64,000 nt of DNA from Prorocentrum cordatum (Eukaryota; Sar; Dinophyceae; Prorocentrales; Prorocentraceae): positions 182,874 through 246,873 of the forward strand of contig CAUYUJ010015942.1 in the NCBI GenBank assembly GCA_963575745.1. Reading direction: 5' to 3'. A program made the position numbers and the translations under genes. Positions 33,201-43,406 of this stretch are shown here, piece by piece; positions within the stretch are counted from its first letter, which is position 1; each line of letters begins with the position of its first letter. A model generated the notes under the pieces. The model was given only the letters and a program-made list of their open reading frames with translations. It made no database searches and had not been told where the DNA came from.

Positions 33201-36200
33201 GCATTAGGAGCTCTGTACCACCCAGTGGTGGTCAAGGCATGTCTACGTCTCGAAGAACCCATACAGTGGAGAGGGGGATGCTACTGGGATATTTGGAAGG
33301 GTGCGGCTGACCCTTCTATTCCAGCGCATTCGAGATCTGTGATGGTATCCCCCCACTTGGGAAAACGTTATCGCATGCTATTACGCACACCTATTGTATT
33401 GGCTCTGCCACATGCCGCTGGAGATACTCAATATGGGGGTATATCGGGAAGAGGGGTGGATCTCGCCGCCCTTGCGCTACGCAGCTTCCAGAACATTGCA
33501 GCAGGAAAGAAACAATCAGCAGTCTTCCTCATGGTAGACGCTGTGCAAGCTTTTTATAAGGCGGTGAGACAACTGGTCATGGACTCCAGTCTCACATACG
33601 ACGAATTGGCAAGCATACTACTAGCAGCCAAACTACCACCGAGTGCAATGCACAATATCTTGGAAAAAAATCACACACAAGACAACGCACTAGAAAGATC
33701 GGGCATATCGCAGCATATTCGGGCACTTACTGCTACGTCGTACCATGGGGCATGGTTCTACTACGCGGGGGCCACAAAAATTGCGTTTCCGATGTTGGGT
33801 TCGATCCCAGGACAACAGTTGGGGGATGTTATATACAACTATGTCATGGCGGAATGCGTCAATCATGCAGTCAAGGATATTGTGGCTAATGGAGTGGATC
33901 TCCGAGTCCCTACGAAGGTGGGGTCATCACTGTCAAAGCTAGTGGAGGGAGATGCGAATGCCACCTCCACAGCCTTGGACATCAGCTTTTTCGACGACGG
34001 AGCTTTCATCATACTGGGCGACGCTGAGCATGTGCTCGCACAGGCCCCAGTGATCAGCAGCTTAGTGATAGACGCGTTCACTTTGCAGGGCATGAGCATC
34101 AACATGAAGAAAGGCAAGTCAGAATGCCTTTTTCAATTTCGCGGCAAAGGCTCCGACGGCGCTCGTACTAGGCTTTGGAAGGACCACAAGGGGACCCTCA
34201 AGTTCGTTACTACCACTCGTGGGCCACTACAGCTTAACGTCACACGACAATACCCACATCTGGGAACTATTCTGGATGAGAAGGCCTCAATGGGCCCAGA
34301 AATTGCGCACAGGCACCGTGTCAGTGCAGCAGCTTGGCACCCATTACGACGACGGGTGTACTATGCCATGGGAAAATCAAAGGAAGATCACAAGCTCAAG
34401 CTCCATTTTCTGGACTCGCTAGTCACATCCTCGCAACTGTTCAACGCGGGGACATGGAGCGGCGTGACAGAGGCCCAGATGCGCACGCTTGCAGCAAGCA
34501 TCATGTCCAAATACAGGGCTGCCGCCAACCTTCCGCGGTATGACGACACAACATGTCCCGACACACAGGTACTGGTTGTGGTCCAACGGGCTGAGATACC
34601 GACCCAATTACGGGTCCACCGTCTTCGGGTGTTTGGGCGTCTGGTTCATTTCGGCTCGGACACTCTCAAGGCTTTGGTTGCGCTGGCTTACCAAGTGGAC
34701 CCCCATGCTTGGCTCCGACAGGTTTGTGAGGATCTCAAATGGCTCCAGCACCTCTGCAGGGAATTACGAGACATGCCCGACCCAACCGTGTCACTACAAC
34801 AATGGGAAAAATTGGTTAGTAGGTCCCTACCGGCTTGGAGACGCCGTTTACGTTCTGCACTCGACGCGCATGTGCGCACAGCTGGCAGGATCGCCACAGC
34901 AGCGGAGGCAGAGAGACAGTTTTTTCAGCTGGTCCGACCATGTGGCGTACCACTTCCTATCACCCACCCCGACCACCCACTACGTAAGCTGGAGGAGGAG
35001 GGAAGGAGTCAGGTTGACAGGTACAACAAATGCCCTTGGTGCTCTCAGAGGTTCCCCAAGCGTCGGAGCCTCCAGCAGCATATCGTTCGTCAACACTTTG
35101 CGTTCATACGTCATGTTGAAGCCATCATGGGTCCTTCCAGCACATGCAGGGCGTGTGCCACAGAGTTCTCCCAGAGGCGCCAAGTACGAGATCACCTGGC
35201 TTTCGGATCTGCCAGGTGCTGCCTTGCTTATTTCTTGCATGGCGCACAGGCGCCGCTCACACTGGCACGAGCGTGGGCAGCAGAGGATGCAGCAGAAGTA
35301 GTCCGCAAAAGGCGGGCTGGTCTCGGCAGATGGCGTGCTGACTTCCCGGCTGCCCCGCATGTTCCTCAGGAGGGCCTTATTTGGGACTCCAACTGGGTTT
35401 TCGTGTCTTTCACTGAACAACAGGCTCGGGAGGTTCTCCTGGATTCCATGTACGAGCTTGACGACTCATACAGGCAGTTCATCTTGAATCCCACTCCAGA
35501 GGCCCCTCTACAGGCCCCCCAGCAGGAATACCCCTACCTGGACCGTTGGGACATATTTCGTGTGCAGGACTACCTGGACTTTGCAGCCCACTCCCTCCCG
35601 ATCAGGATCAGACGTAAAACGATATTCATACTGAATGTTTTTTCGGGTATGCGTAGGGAGGGTGACGTACAATTTCACATCGAAGATACAGCTGTCACAG
35701 CTAATTTTGAGTTTATTGTGCTGAGCGTGGACATCGCAATCCACGCTACACACGGCAATTTGGCCAGAGCTGATACCATCCAGAAGTGGGTGGACCACAT
35801 ACTTGCACGGAGAATATGGTGCTCTGGGGGGGGCCCCCCATGCGAGACATGGAGTGCAGCACGTTGGTTGGAGGGGGGCCCCCCCCCACTACGTACGACT
35901 GAGCATATGTGGGGTGTTCCTTGGGCTTCACTACGTCAGCACCAACAGCTCAGTGTTGGAAGCCAGCTACTACATGCTATGCTACACCTCATGGGTGCAC
36001 ATCTCCGTGCGGGCACGGCCGCATGGATGGAGCACCCAGCGCCCGCAGTCTGGAGGAATGGGGCACCCTCATCTTTCATGTGGCCGCCTGCACGTGCTAT
36101 CGCCTCAGCACCGTGCGCCACCACAGTAGATTTCGACCAGTGCTGTTTTCAGGAGGGCGACCCCAGCACGTTTGGGAGAGCGCCAACCAGGGTGCTTGCA

Positions 36201-36866
36201 GTGCGCATGCCAATCATCTACGCTGAGTTGCAAGGGAGGTGTTCACATCCACAGAATTCCCACACGAGTTTGCAGGGGAAAAACGACGAGGGGAGATTCC
36301 GTACGGCACAGAAAAAGACGTATCCTAACAACATGTGTCGGGCGCTGGCCAGGAGCATTGTTGACGCTTGTACACGTTTCTTGGACGTATCTTTGGAGTG
36401 TGACGACGTGGATGAGTCTGAGGAAATCCGACACCAGCTGATGCAGTTACACGTTCCATGGGACCCGAGCCGACCCCACGAGATCGCCCCAGACTTTGCA
36501 GGTGTCTCTGCTACATCTCGTTCTGATGAGCCTGAGAGGTGGCATGTTTTCTCGTGTGGCCCGCCTCCCCCCTCCTCCCCCTCTCCGCCGTCGCCGCTGT
36601 TGCCGCCACCGCTGCTGTCGCCCCTGTCTGAGGGAGTGTCGACGCCCGCAGCGCCCGTGGAGCAGGTCAGGCCCGATCAGGCCAGTACCGCCCAGGGCGC
36701 CGAGGAGGCCGGGCCCCCTCTGTTTGTGGTCTCTCCTCCTCCTCCTCCTCCTCCCCCCCTCTCCGAGGAGCAACTTGCACGGATTGCGACCAACCGTGCC
36801 ATTGCCCGTGAACGGCGATTACAGAGAATCGCGCCGTGGAGAGGTCAGATTGAATTCAGGTTTTGA
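30234..36866 (+). CDS. E1 ORF2: RNase H-endonuclease-reverse transcriptase-zinc finger-methyltransferase-like polyprotein
   Basis: About 2,210 residues from the first ATG (30234); the frame is open from 30117, so it overlaps the ORF1 end by ~43 nt in the -1 frame. Domains by motif, numbered from this ATG: RNase H ~73-227 (YTDGS D78, AEFEAA E136, HSDN D163, ELVDSAA D219); AP-type endonuclease ~304-579 (AANV N311, TTETR E358, LDANAR D474, HRLDYI D541, HEDHR D568/H569); reverse transcriptase ~1067-1317 (VDAVQAF D1102, SIPGQQLGD, FFDDG D1254/D1255); zinc fingers ~1600-1662 (C-x2-C-x12-H-x4-H, then C-x2-C-x12-H-x7-C); C5-methyltransferase-like ~1797-2052 (NVFSG, LSVDI, GGPPCETWS with C1870, MEHPAP). 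A Pro-rich tail ends the protein. All RT and endonuclease key residues are present, so the enzyme looks functional. Confidence 0.88.
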   Translation: MDTEGVIGIQDSPLPDFSDTFHLLCQPWDSTGLGLCDDPLQYAQFWHSATIRGLAELGPKVTDTGHLRFPTHLDIYTDGSAGGLKLHDSSSPTPPAWAFCALASDDHGQWLLGFQAGSLPDIAQVVPRELLSTYAEFEAAIWACKWLLSTHVYHNTQVHIHSDNMDVIRVAQLGGTKGALKDSKTILDGMLQILERVLHKYEWTHVPGHSNHPWNELVDSAARIASYHAFSHSPPCNWRTALDLPWHMSGIRWAWLAVATVEERAAYPPPFGNPVTPAKKPQVKLQECLPPPPEPLPIEDTQVSLWIAAANVLTMDPQEYKRAGINGLGNYQGPPTGRFQQLGTQFARCDYLLVGTTETRMPISKSARVGSYVVLFSPATPSGTEGCALWINTSIDYIPGCRLQPHMCRVLHQEPTRLLVAIRAPRMQCNVLVAHGPGEGKNRTPHSLAQWWSTTTRLVRTLKGDSKILLTCLDANARVGSVTSQAVGAVDAECQNEAGECFHDFLQATDLWLPSTFLPAFSPTASTWTSPSPGSQGHRLDYIAVSESAWVSSQGVDDRIDLTVSHEDHRAVCARVHFIGHDGMYGKAQHGSGYKVAHDSALYRDPQSRAHFTQLLAQCPPMPFDVHANDQVYYYDNYVRQAMQEAFPIRRTQRGRQPRKTWISKHTLQAMDFRTEALRQARRNGRLAQSATLAVCVFAWAMAIDSIKYERADAILYPPRDPPLHIRGVFRSITKLCRAVGQVQQQLLTCISDNMALLANREDETSDVHPHMDQTNRTSKWKPSHHYPQVCLVLFSTDREVLPATVSRRDLPTVAMHTIQLLRGASHAIRDLLVAHTAFQIRICTRRDAKLHYIQLAQEIKSEWSVHQHDKVFSKLRGLGACSRKKRSTCPAPIVRDVTGAPAQTTTEAANIWLEHFAHEEISAVVPIDHAQHTLSSFKPLPSSLTRNIPSKEAFLPALHEYQTACCAARPSAASLDGMPGGLVRHCGAALGALYHPVVVKACLRLEEPIQWRGGCYWDIWKGAADPSIPAHSRSVMVSPHLGKRYRMLLRTPIVLALPHAAGDTQYGGISGRGVDLAALALRSFQNIAAGKKQSAVFLMVDAVQAFYKAVRQLVMDSSLTYDELASILLAAKLPPSAMHNILEKNHTQDNALERSGISQHIRALTATSYHGAWFYYAGATKIAFPMLGSIPGQQLGDVIYNYVMAECVNHAVKDIVANGVDLRVPTKVGSSLSKLVEGDANATSTALDISFFDDGAFIILGDAEHVLAQAPVISSLVIDAFTLQGMSINMKKGKSECLFQFRGKGSDGARTRLWKDHKGTLKFVTTTRGPLQLNVTRQYPHLGTILDEKASMGPEIAHRHRVSAAAWHPLRRRVYYAMGKSKEDHKLKLHFLDSLVTSSQLFNAGTWSGVTEAQMRTLAASIMSKYRAAANLPRYDDTTCPDTQVLVVVQRAEIPTQLRVHRLRVFGRLVHFGSDTLKALVALAYQVDPHAWLRQVCEDLKWLQHLCRELRDMPDPTVSLQQWEKLVSRSLPAWRRRLRSALDAHVRTAGRIATAAEAERQFFQLVRPCGVPLPITHPDHPLRKLEEEGRSQVDRYNKCPWCSQRFPKRRSLQQHIVRQHFAFIRHVEAIMGPSSTCRACATEFSQRRQVRDHLAFGSARCCLAYFLHGAQAPLTLARAWAAEDAAEVVRKRRAGLGRWRADFPAAPHVPQEGLIWDSNWVFVSFTEQQAREVLLDSMYELDDSYRQFILNPTPEAPLQAPQQEYPYLDRWDIFRVQDYLDFAAHSLPIRIRRKTIFILNVFSGMRREGDVQFHIEDTAVTANFEFIVLSVDIAIHATHGNLARADTIQKWVDHILARRIWCSGGGPPCETWSAARWLEGGPPPLRTTEHMWGVPWASLRQHQQLSVGSQLLHAMLHLMGAHLRAGTAAWMEHPAPAVWRNGAPSSFMWPPARAIASAPCATTVDFDQCCFQEGDPSTFGRAPTRVLAVRMPIIYAELQGRCSHPQNSHTSLQGKNDEGRFRTAQKKTYPNNMCRALARSIVDACTRFLDVSLECDDVDESEEIRHQLMQLHVPWDPSRPHEIAPDFAGVSATSRSDEPERWHVFSCGPPPPSSPSPPSPLLPPPLLSPLSEGVSTPAAPVEQVRPDQASTAQGAEEAGPPLFVVSPPPPPPPPLSEEQLARIATNRAIARERRLQRIAPWRGQIEFRF
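35622..36389 (+). other. C5-cytosine methyltransferase-like domain in E1 ORF2
   Basis: The sequence shows, in order, LNVFSG (resembles motif I, FxG), LSVDI (acidic end of strand 2), GGPPCETWS (motif IV with candidate catalytic Cys at codon 35841), MEHPAP (in the place of motif VI ENV), and a C-terminal GRFRTAQKK...YP..MCRALA block. Spacing fits an S-adenosylmethionine-dependent C5-methyltransferase, but the ENV motif is altered and no QxRxR motif was recognised. Known family background: cytosine methyltransferases carried by retrotransposons have been reported in Symbiodinium (recalled, not checked). An inactive or different Rossmann methyltransferase is possible. Confidence 0.6.
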
Positions 36867-36929
36867 GTTTGAGTTTGTTTCCGAGGTAGTATGAGCACAG
36901 CTGTAACGCTTAAGCCAACGTGCACCACC

Positions 36930-37140
36930 ACCACCTCCTCCTCCTCCTCCTCCTCCTATTCCTCCTCCTCCTCCTCCTCCTCCTATTCCTATTCCTATTC
37001 ATATTCCTATTCCTATTCCTATTCCTACTCCTATTCCTATTCCTATTCCTATTACTTTTCCTATTCCTTCTCCTCCTCCTCCTCCTCCTCCTCCTAATCC
37101 TCCTCCTCCTCCTCCCCCCGCTCCTCCTCCTCCTCCTCCG
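36930..37140. repeat. (TCC)n with (ATTCCT)n, right flank of E1
   Basis: ACC then TCC units, (CTATTC)n at about 36985-37065, TCC to 37135. This matches the composition of 28246-28460 on the other side of E1. 37140-37330 is a GC-rich 190-bp island with (GTC)n and no supported gene. Confidence 0.92.
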
Positions 37141-37334
37141 AACGTCGCCGTCGCCGTCGTCGTCGTCGCCGACGTCGTCGTCGACGTCTTGGTCGTCGCT
37201 GCTGGTCACCGACGAGTCGCGGGGCGGCGGCGGCGGGCTGTCGTGGGATGAGGCCCGCGACGGATGGCTGGAGGCCATGTGGCCCCTCTCTTGGTCCTTT
37301 GGGGGGCCACGCTTGCGACAGCCAGTCCCGTTCT

Positions 37335-37384
37335 CCTCGTCCTCCTCCTCCGTCGTCATCATCGTCATCATCATCAGCATCATT

Positions 37385-37436
<52 letters not shown>

Positions 37437-37793
37437 CCTCATCATCACCTCATCATCACCATCATCATGATCATCATCATCATCAGCAGCATCCTCATCA
37501 GCATCCTCATCATCCTCATCATCCTCATCCTCATCCTCATAATCCTCATCCTCATCCTCATCCTCAGAAGCATCACCACCATAATCATCTACATCACCAC
37601 CACCAACATCATCATCATCTTCTTCATCATCATCATCATAATCGTCCTCGGCGTCGTCGGCGTCATCATCGTCAACAACAACATCATCATCATAACCATC
37701 AACTATACAAGTCAGCATCAGCACCAGCATCATCATCACCACAACCACCACCATCATCATCATAATCGCCCTCACCCTCACCCTCACTCTCAC

Positions 37794-37846
<53 letters not shown>

Positions 37847-37880
37847 CCAGCATCATCATCACCATCACCATCACCATCAC

Positions 37881-37919
<39 letters not shown>

Positions 37920-38937
37920 TGGTATCAGCATGATCGTCGTCGGCGTCGTCGTCAGCAACATCATCATCATACACATCAACATCATAACACCATCATCATC
38001 ATCATCAACACCATCGTCATCATCATCACCACCATCATCATAATCATCACCGTCACCACCATCATCACCAGCATGATCAGTATCATCATCATCAGCATCA
38101 TCATCATCGCCATCGTCATCGTCATCATCATCACCACCATCATCATCATCAGCATAATCATCATCACAATAATATTCGTCCTCGGCGTCGTCGGCGTCAT
38201 CGTCAACAACATCATCATCATCATAAACATCAACTAATTCAGCATCAGCACCAGCATCATCATCACCACAACCACCACCATCCACCATCATCATCATCGC
38301 CCTCACCCTCACCCTCACCATCATCATCATCACCAGCATCATCACCATCACCATCACCATCATTATCATCATCATCACCAGCATCATCATCACCATCATC
38401 ATCATCATCATCACCATCACCATCATTATCACCATCATCATCATCATCATCATCATCCATCATCATCATGATCGTCGTCGGCAACAACATCATCATATAC
38501 ACCAGCATATCAGCATCAGTATCAGCATCATCAACACCATCATCATCACCACCATCATCATCATCATCACCGTCACCACTATCATCACCAGCATCATCAT
38601 TATCATCATCATCAGCTGTACCATCATCGCCATCGTCATTGTCATCATCATCATCACCACCACAATCATCATCATCATCAGCATCGCCATCATCATCAAC
38701 ATCATCAGCATCATCATCATCATCAACAATATAACAATCGTCCTCGGCGTCGTCGGCGTCGTCATCGTCAACAACAACATCATCATCATCATAAACATCA
38801 ACTACATCAGCATCAGCACCAGCATCATCATCACCACAACCACCACCATCCACCATCATCATCATCATCATCATCATCGCCCTCACCCTCACCCTCACAC
38901 TCACCCTCACCATCATCATCACCATCATCACCATCAC

Positions 38938-38979
<42 letters not shown>

Positions 38980-40645
38980 TGGTATCAGCATGATCGTCGT
39001 CGGCGTCGTCGTCAACAGCATCATGATCGTATACATCAGCATAATCAGCATCAGTGTCAAACTCATAACACCATCATCATCACCACCATCATCATCACTG
39101 TCACCGCCATCATCACCAGCATCATCGTTATCATCACCATCAGCATCATCATCATCGCCATCGTCATCATCATCACCAACATCATCATCATCAGCATCAT
39201 CATCATCAATATAATCGTCTTCGGAGTAGTCGGCGTCGTCATCGTCAACAACAACATCATCATCATAACCATCAACTACATCAGCATCAGCATCAGCATC
39301 AGCACCAGCCTCATCATCACCACAACCACCACCATCCACCATCATCATCATCATCGCCCTCACCCTAACCATCATCATCATCATCATCATCATCATCGCC
39401 ATCATCATCACCATCACCATCACCATCACCATCACCATCATCATCATCATCATCATCATCATTGGTATCAGCATGATCGTCGTCGACGTCGTCGTCAACA
39501 ACATCATCATCATCTACATCAACCTAATCAACATCAGTATCAGCATCATCAACACCATCATCATCATCATCGACATCATCAGCATCATCATCATCACCGT
39601 CACCACCATCATCACCAGCATCATCATTATGATCATCATCAGCATCATCATCATCAACGCCAACGTCATCATCATCATCATCATCATCATCGTCACCACC
39701 ATCATCATCATCAGCATCATCATCATCATCAACATCATCATCATTATCGTCCTCGGCGTCGTCGGCGTCGTCATCGTCAACACAACATCATCATCATAAA
39801 CATCAACTACATCAGCATCAGCACCAGCATCATCATCACCACAACCACCACCATCCACCATCATCATCATCGTCCTCACCCTCACCCTCACCCTCACCAT
39901 CATCATCATCACCACCATCATCATCACCATCATCATCATCATGATTGGTATCAGCATGATCGTCGTCGGCGTCGTCGCCAACAACATCATCATCATCATC
40001 ATCATATACATCAGCATAATCAGCATCATTATCAGCATCATCAACACCATCATCATCATCATCATCACCACCATCATCATCACCGTCACCACCATCATCA
40101 CCAGCATCATCATTATCATCATCATCATCAGCATCATCATCGCCATCGTCATCGTCATCATCATCACCACCATCATCATCATCAGCATCATCATCAGCAT
40201 CATCATCATAATTGTCCTCGGAGTCGTCGGCGGTGTCATCGTCAACAACAATATCATCATAAACATCAACGAAATCAGCATCAGCACCAGCATCATCATC
40301 ACCACAACCACCACCATCCACCATCATCATCATCATCATCATCATTGCCCTCAACCTCACCCTCACCATCATCATCATCACCACCATCATCATCACCATC
40401 ATCATCATCATCATCATCATTGGTATCAGCATGATCGTCGTCGGCGACTTCGTCAACAACATCATCATCATATACATCAGCATAATCAGCATCATTATCA
40501 ACATCATCAACACCATCATCATCATCACCAGCATCATCATCATCATCACCGTCACCACCATCATCACCAGCATCTTCATTATCATCATCAGCATCATCAT
40601 CATCATCATCATCGCCATCGTCATCGTCATCATCATCATCATCAG

Positions 40646-40682
<37 letters not shown>

Positions 40683-40770
40683 GCCACCATCATCATCATC
40701 ATCATCAACATCAGCATCAGCATCAGCATCAGCATCAGCATCATCATCATCATCATCATCATCACCACCG
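37335..40770. repeat. CAT-rich higher-order repeat, 475-530-bp unit, about 6 copies
   Basis: CATCATCAC-type trinucleotides carry two landmarks. GGTATCAGCATGATCGTCGTC occurs at 37921, 38981, 39464, 39947 and 40422 (a truncated form near 38466). CTCGGCGTCGTCGGCGTC or close variants occur near 37645, 38180, 38740, 39220, 39750 and 40215. Recent spacings are 483, 483 and 475 bp. Long Asp/Met/His/Ile frames are artefacts. Confidence 0.95.
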
Positions 40771-40944
40771 TCGTTGGTATCGTGCTCGCCGTGCTCCTTC
40801 CCGCCCTCCGCCTCGAGACTTCATTCCTCGCTCCCTGGCCCCTTTCCACCCCCTGGGGCCAGATTGGGCCGGGCGGGCACGACTGAACAGGGGCGCAGCC
40901 CGCTCAGGCAGTGGCGGGGCGCTGATGACGCTGCGATTCGCGTT

Positions 40945-41135
40945 CCTCCTCCTCCTCCTCCTCCTCCTCCTCCTCCTCCTCCCCCTCCTCCTCTCCCTCC
41001 TCCTCCCCCTGCTCCTCCTTCTCCTCCCCCTGCTCCTCTTCCCCCTCCTCCCCCTCCTCCTCCTCCTCCTCCTCCTCCTCCCCCTCCTCCTCCCCCTGAT
41101 CCTCCTCCTCCTCCTCCTCCTCATCCTCCTCAGCG
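40945..41135. repeat. (TCC)n microsatellite
   Basis: TCC with CCC interruptions. 40770-40945 is non-repetitive sequence linking it to the CAT array. Confidence 0.92.
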
Positions 41136-41149
41136 CGCGCGCGCCGATC

Positions 41150-42350
41150 TGATGTTGGGGGAGGTCGGCCCCAACATCGGCAGGTTCCGCGAGGAGGCGC
41201 ACGTCGACACCTTGGCATGCCGCGAGATCACGTCGATGCCGACTTCGACCCCGTGCCCGGAGGAGCTCGGTCTGGGGTACGGGCCGATGCAAAAGCGCGC
41301 AGTCAGGGGTGGCCAAGGAGGCGACTGTGCACAGCCGCCTGGAAGAGAGGAACACGATCGATCCGAGGAAGGATCTGAATATGCGAAAGATCAACGAGGG
41401 CCTGAAGGTGGTGAAGGTGGCGGAGGACAAGGAGCCAGCTGGCTCGTTCGAGGAGGCGGAGCGCAACATGAGGAGGAGGTTGGCAAGATCAACCAGGTCG
41501 AAGAAATCCTGACTGTGATGCACGCGCCGTGGACGACGGAGTCGAGGGTCAACTCGCTCAAGCGCACGGGCAACAAGAAGGACCAAACCAACCTGGACAA
41601 AAAAAAGAAAGAAAAGAAGACGGGAAGTCGCAGCAGGAGCAGTTCAGAGTCCCCGAGCTGAAACATCGTGGGTTGGCGGTGTGCGAACGGGTGGACCACA
41701 GCGGCGGCAGCGAGGACGAATACAGCCTCGGTGGCGACGGTGGAGCAGACTACCAGAAATCGGGCCAGGTGGTAAAGCTGGGCCTGAAATAGCCAGCTGT
41801 CTCAATCCTGGTGGCCGCGAAATTCAGGTCAATAAAATTACGGTATTCTTCATCGGAGACCTTGGCGATAAGAAGAAGAAAAAGAAGAAGGATAATACGA
41901 AGAAACAGTGCGGGCGGCAGCCTAAAGGGAGCAGTCACGCAGTTGATGGTCAGACTTCCCTGGGCGACGCTAAGGAGGTGCTCTACGACTTCGAGGGGTG
42001 CTTCGAGGCCGACTGCGACTCGCGCAGCCACTCGTCCCAGCAACTCTACGCCAAGTTGGAGCTTGGGGGGATTTTGGAGAAGGACCTGAAGAAGCATGTC
42101 ACGGAGACGGGCGTGGACTACACCGCCTTCCTCGCCTGGCTGACGAGTCAGCAGGCGTCGTCGTCGAGTTTGGGGTCGGCTTCGAGTCATTCTTCGAAGG
42201 ATTTCTTAGCAGGGAACTCGCGGGGGGAGGAACTGCCCAGTCAGCTGGGGTCGTCTGGCTTCTTGTCTGGGTGTTCTGGTTCCTGGCTTCCTGGGGTTCT
42301 GTGGACCCTTCTGGGCCCTATGTGGGATTTCTCTCACCAACAAAATCCAT
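41150..42350 (+). pseudogene. Coding-like stretch in changing frames, unidentified
   Basis: Sequence with protein-like composition, but no single frame covers it. A first part (about 41150-41310, GEVGPNIGRFREEAHVDTL) runs into another frame (RKINEGLKVVKVAEDKEPAG, 41309-41512, stop TGA), then a third (41529-41792) and finally 41830-42350 (KEVLYDFEGCFEADCDS, ILEKDLKKHVTETGVDYTAFL). It could be a decayed ORF with frameshifts, perhaps a further retroelement fragment, or an unrelated expressed gene with introns. No family was recognised. It sits between a TCC tract and the GTTGAGTACTGGGTGTTG repeat family. Confidence 0.3.
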
Positions 42351-42359
42351 AAGGATTCC

Positions 42360-43075
42360 CTCATGCAGAGGGATGCTGTTGAATACTGGGTGTCGCGTTG
42401 GAGACGGAGACTGTTGAATCTTGGGTGTTGTTTTGGAAACGGATGCTGTTGAGTACCGGGCACCAGGCTTTGTGTTGAACACGGAAGCGCGGCGGGCGGG
42501 CGGCGGGCGGCGCGCGGGCGGCGGGCGGTCGGATCGGGCTTTCAATACAAATCCTAAGGAGTATCTCTTGCAGCGGGTTGCTGTTGAATACAGAACTTTG
42601 TGTTGGAGACGGAGGCTATTGAGTATTGGGTGTTGTTTTGCAAACGGATGCTGTTGAGTACTGGGTGTCGTGTTGACCGCGGATGCACGGTGAACGGGCG
42701 GCGGGGGAGCGGGGGGCCGGCGGGCGGGCAGTGGGCGGCGGGCGGGCGCATCGGGATTCCAATCAACCTCCAAAAGGGTGATGTTCAACAGTGGGTGTCG
42801 TGCTGGAGACGGACGCTACTGAACACCGGGTCTTGCGTTGGAGACGGATGCTGTTGGAGGGGGAGGGGGAGGGAAAGGGGGAGGGGGAGGCGGAGGAGGA
42901 GGAGGAGGAGGAGGAGGAAGACGAGGAGGAGGACGAGGGGGAGGAGGAAGGTAGTGGGTACTGGGTGCTGTGCTCAGCGCGGGAGCACGGCGGGCGGGCG
43001 GCGGGCGGCGGCGAACGGGCGGACCGGGATCTCAGGAGACCTCCTAAAGGCTCTGCCCTGCAGCATGTGCCGTGG
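42360..43075 (+). repeat. GCTGTTGAGTACTGGGTGTTG repeat family, array 1
   Basis: Repeated units of roughly 38-46 bp (GGAGACGGATGCTGTTGAGTACTGGGTG) alternate with GC-rich GGCGGGCGGGCGGCG blocks and a TCGGGATTTCAATACAAATCC-type spacer. A (GGA)n tract lies at 42885-42950. Related copies lie at 49313-49560 and 50645-50900. 43080-43405 holds no recognised feature. Confidence 0.85.
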
Positions 43076-43406
43076 AGCAGTGGGGAGGGGGAGGGGAAGA
43101 AGAAGAGGAAGAAGAAACACTCCGTGGGGGCCAGGTTCGTCCAAAACCTAGACTCTCAAAGGCCCAGAGGCTATCCTCAAGAGGAGGATCCAAAACGCCT
43201 GGGGACACTGGCCCCAAAGCTACACCGAAAACTGGTGCACAGCCCGAGGCCTGAGACCCGAGCACGAATTACCCGAATCCAGGCCCACGGACTTCTCTGC
43301 ACATCTACCCTCTACGTACCATTGCCAAAACGTGCTTGCTCCTACTCAGTGCGTGCCATCTCGCCGTGCCTTCCTCTACTCCTAGCGCAATCAGATACCT
43401 AGCTAC

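Larger units (their letters stand above)
28470..36920 (+). mobile_element. E1: intact two-ORF non-LTR retrotransposon with RNase H, endonuclease, RT and methyltransferase-like domain
   Basis: Both ORFs are uninterrupted: ORF1 28732-30159 and ORF2 30234-36866. No LTRs, target-site duplications or poly(A) could be seen, so the ends are set by the flanking TCC microsatellites and are approximate. RT, AP-type endonuclease and RNase H place it among LINE-like elements, but the domain order and C-terminal domain are unusual. The open 6.6-kb frame, next to three decayed LINEs, suggests recent insertion. No spliced-leader sequence was seen upstream of ORF1. Confidence 0.85.
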
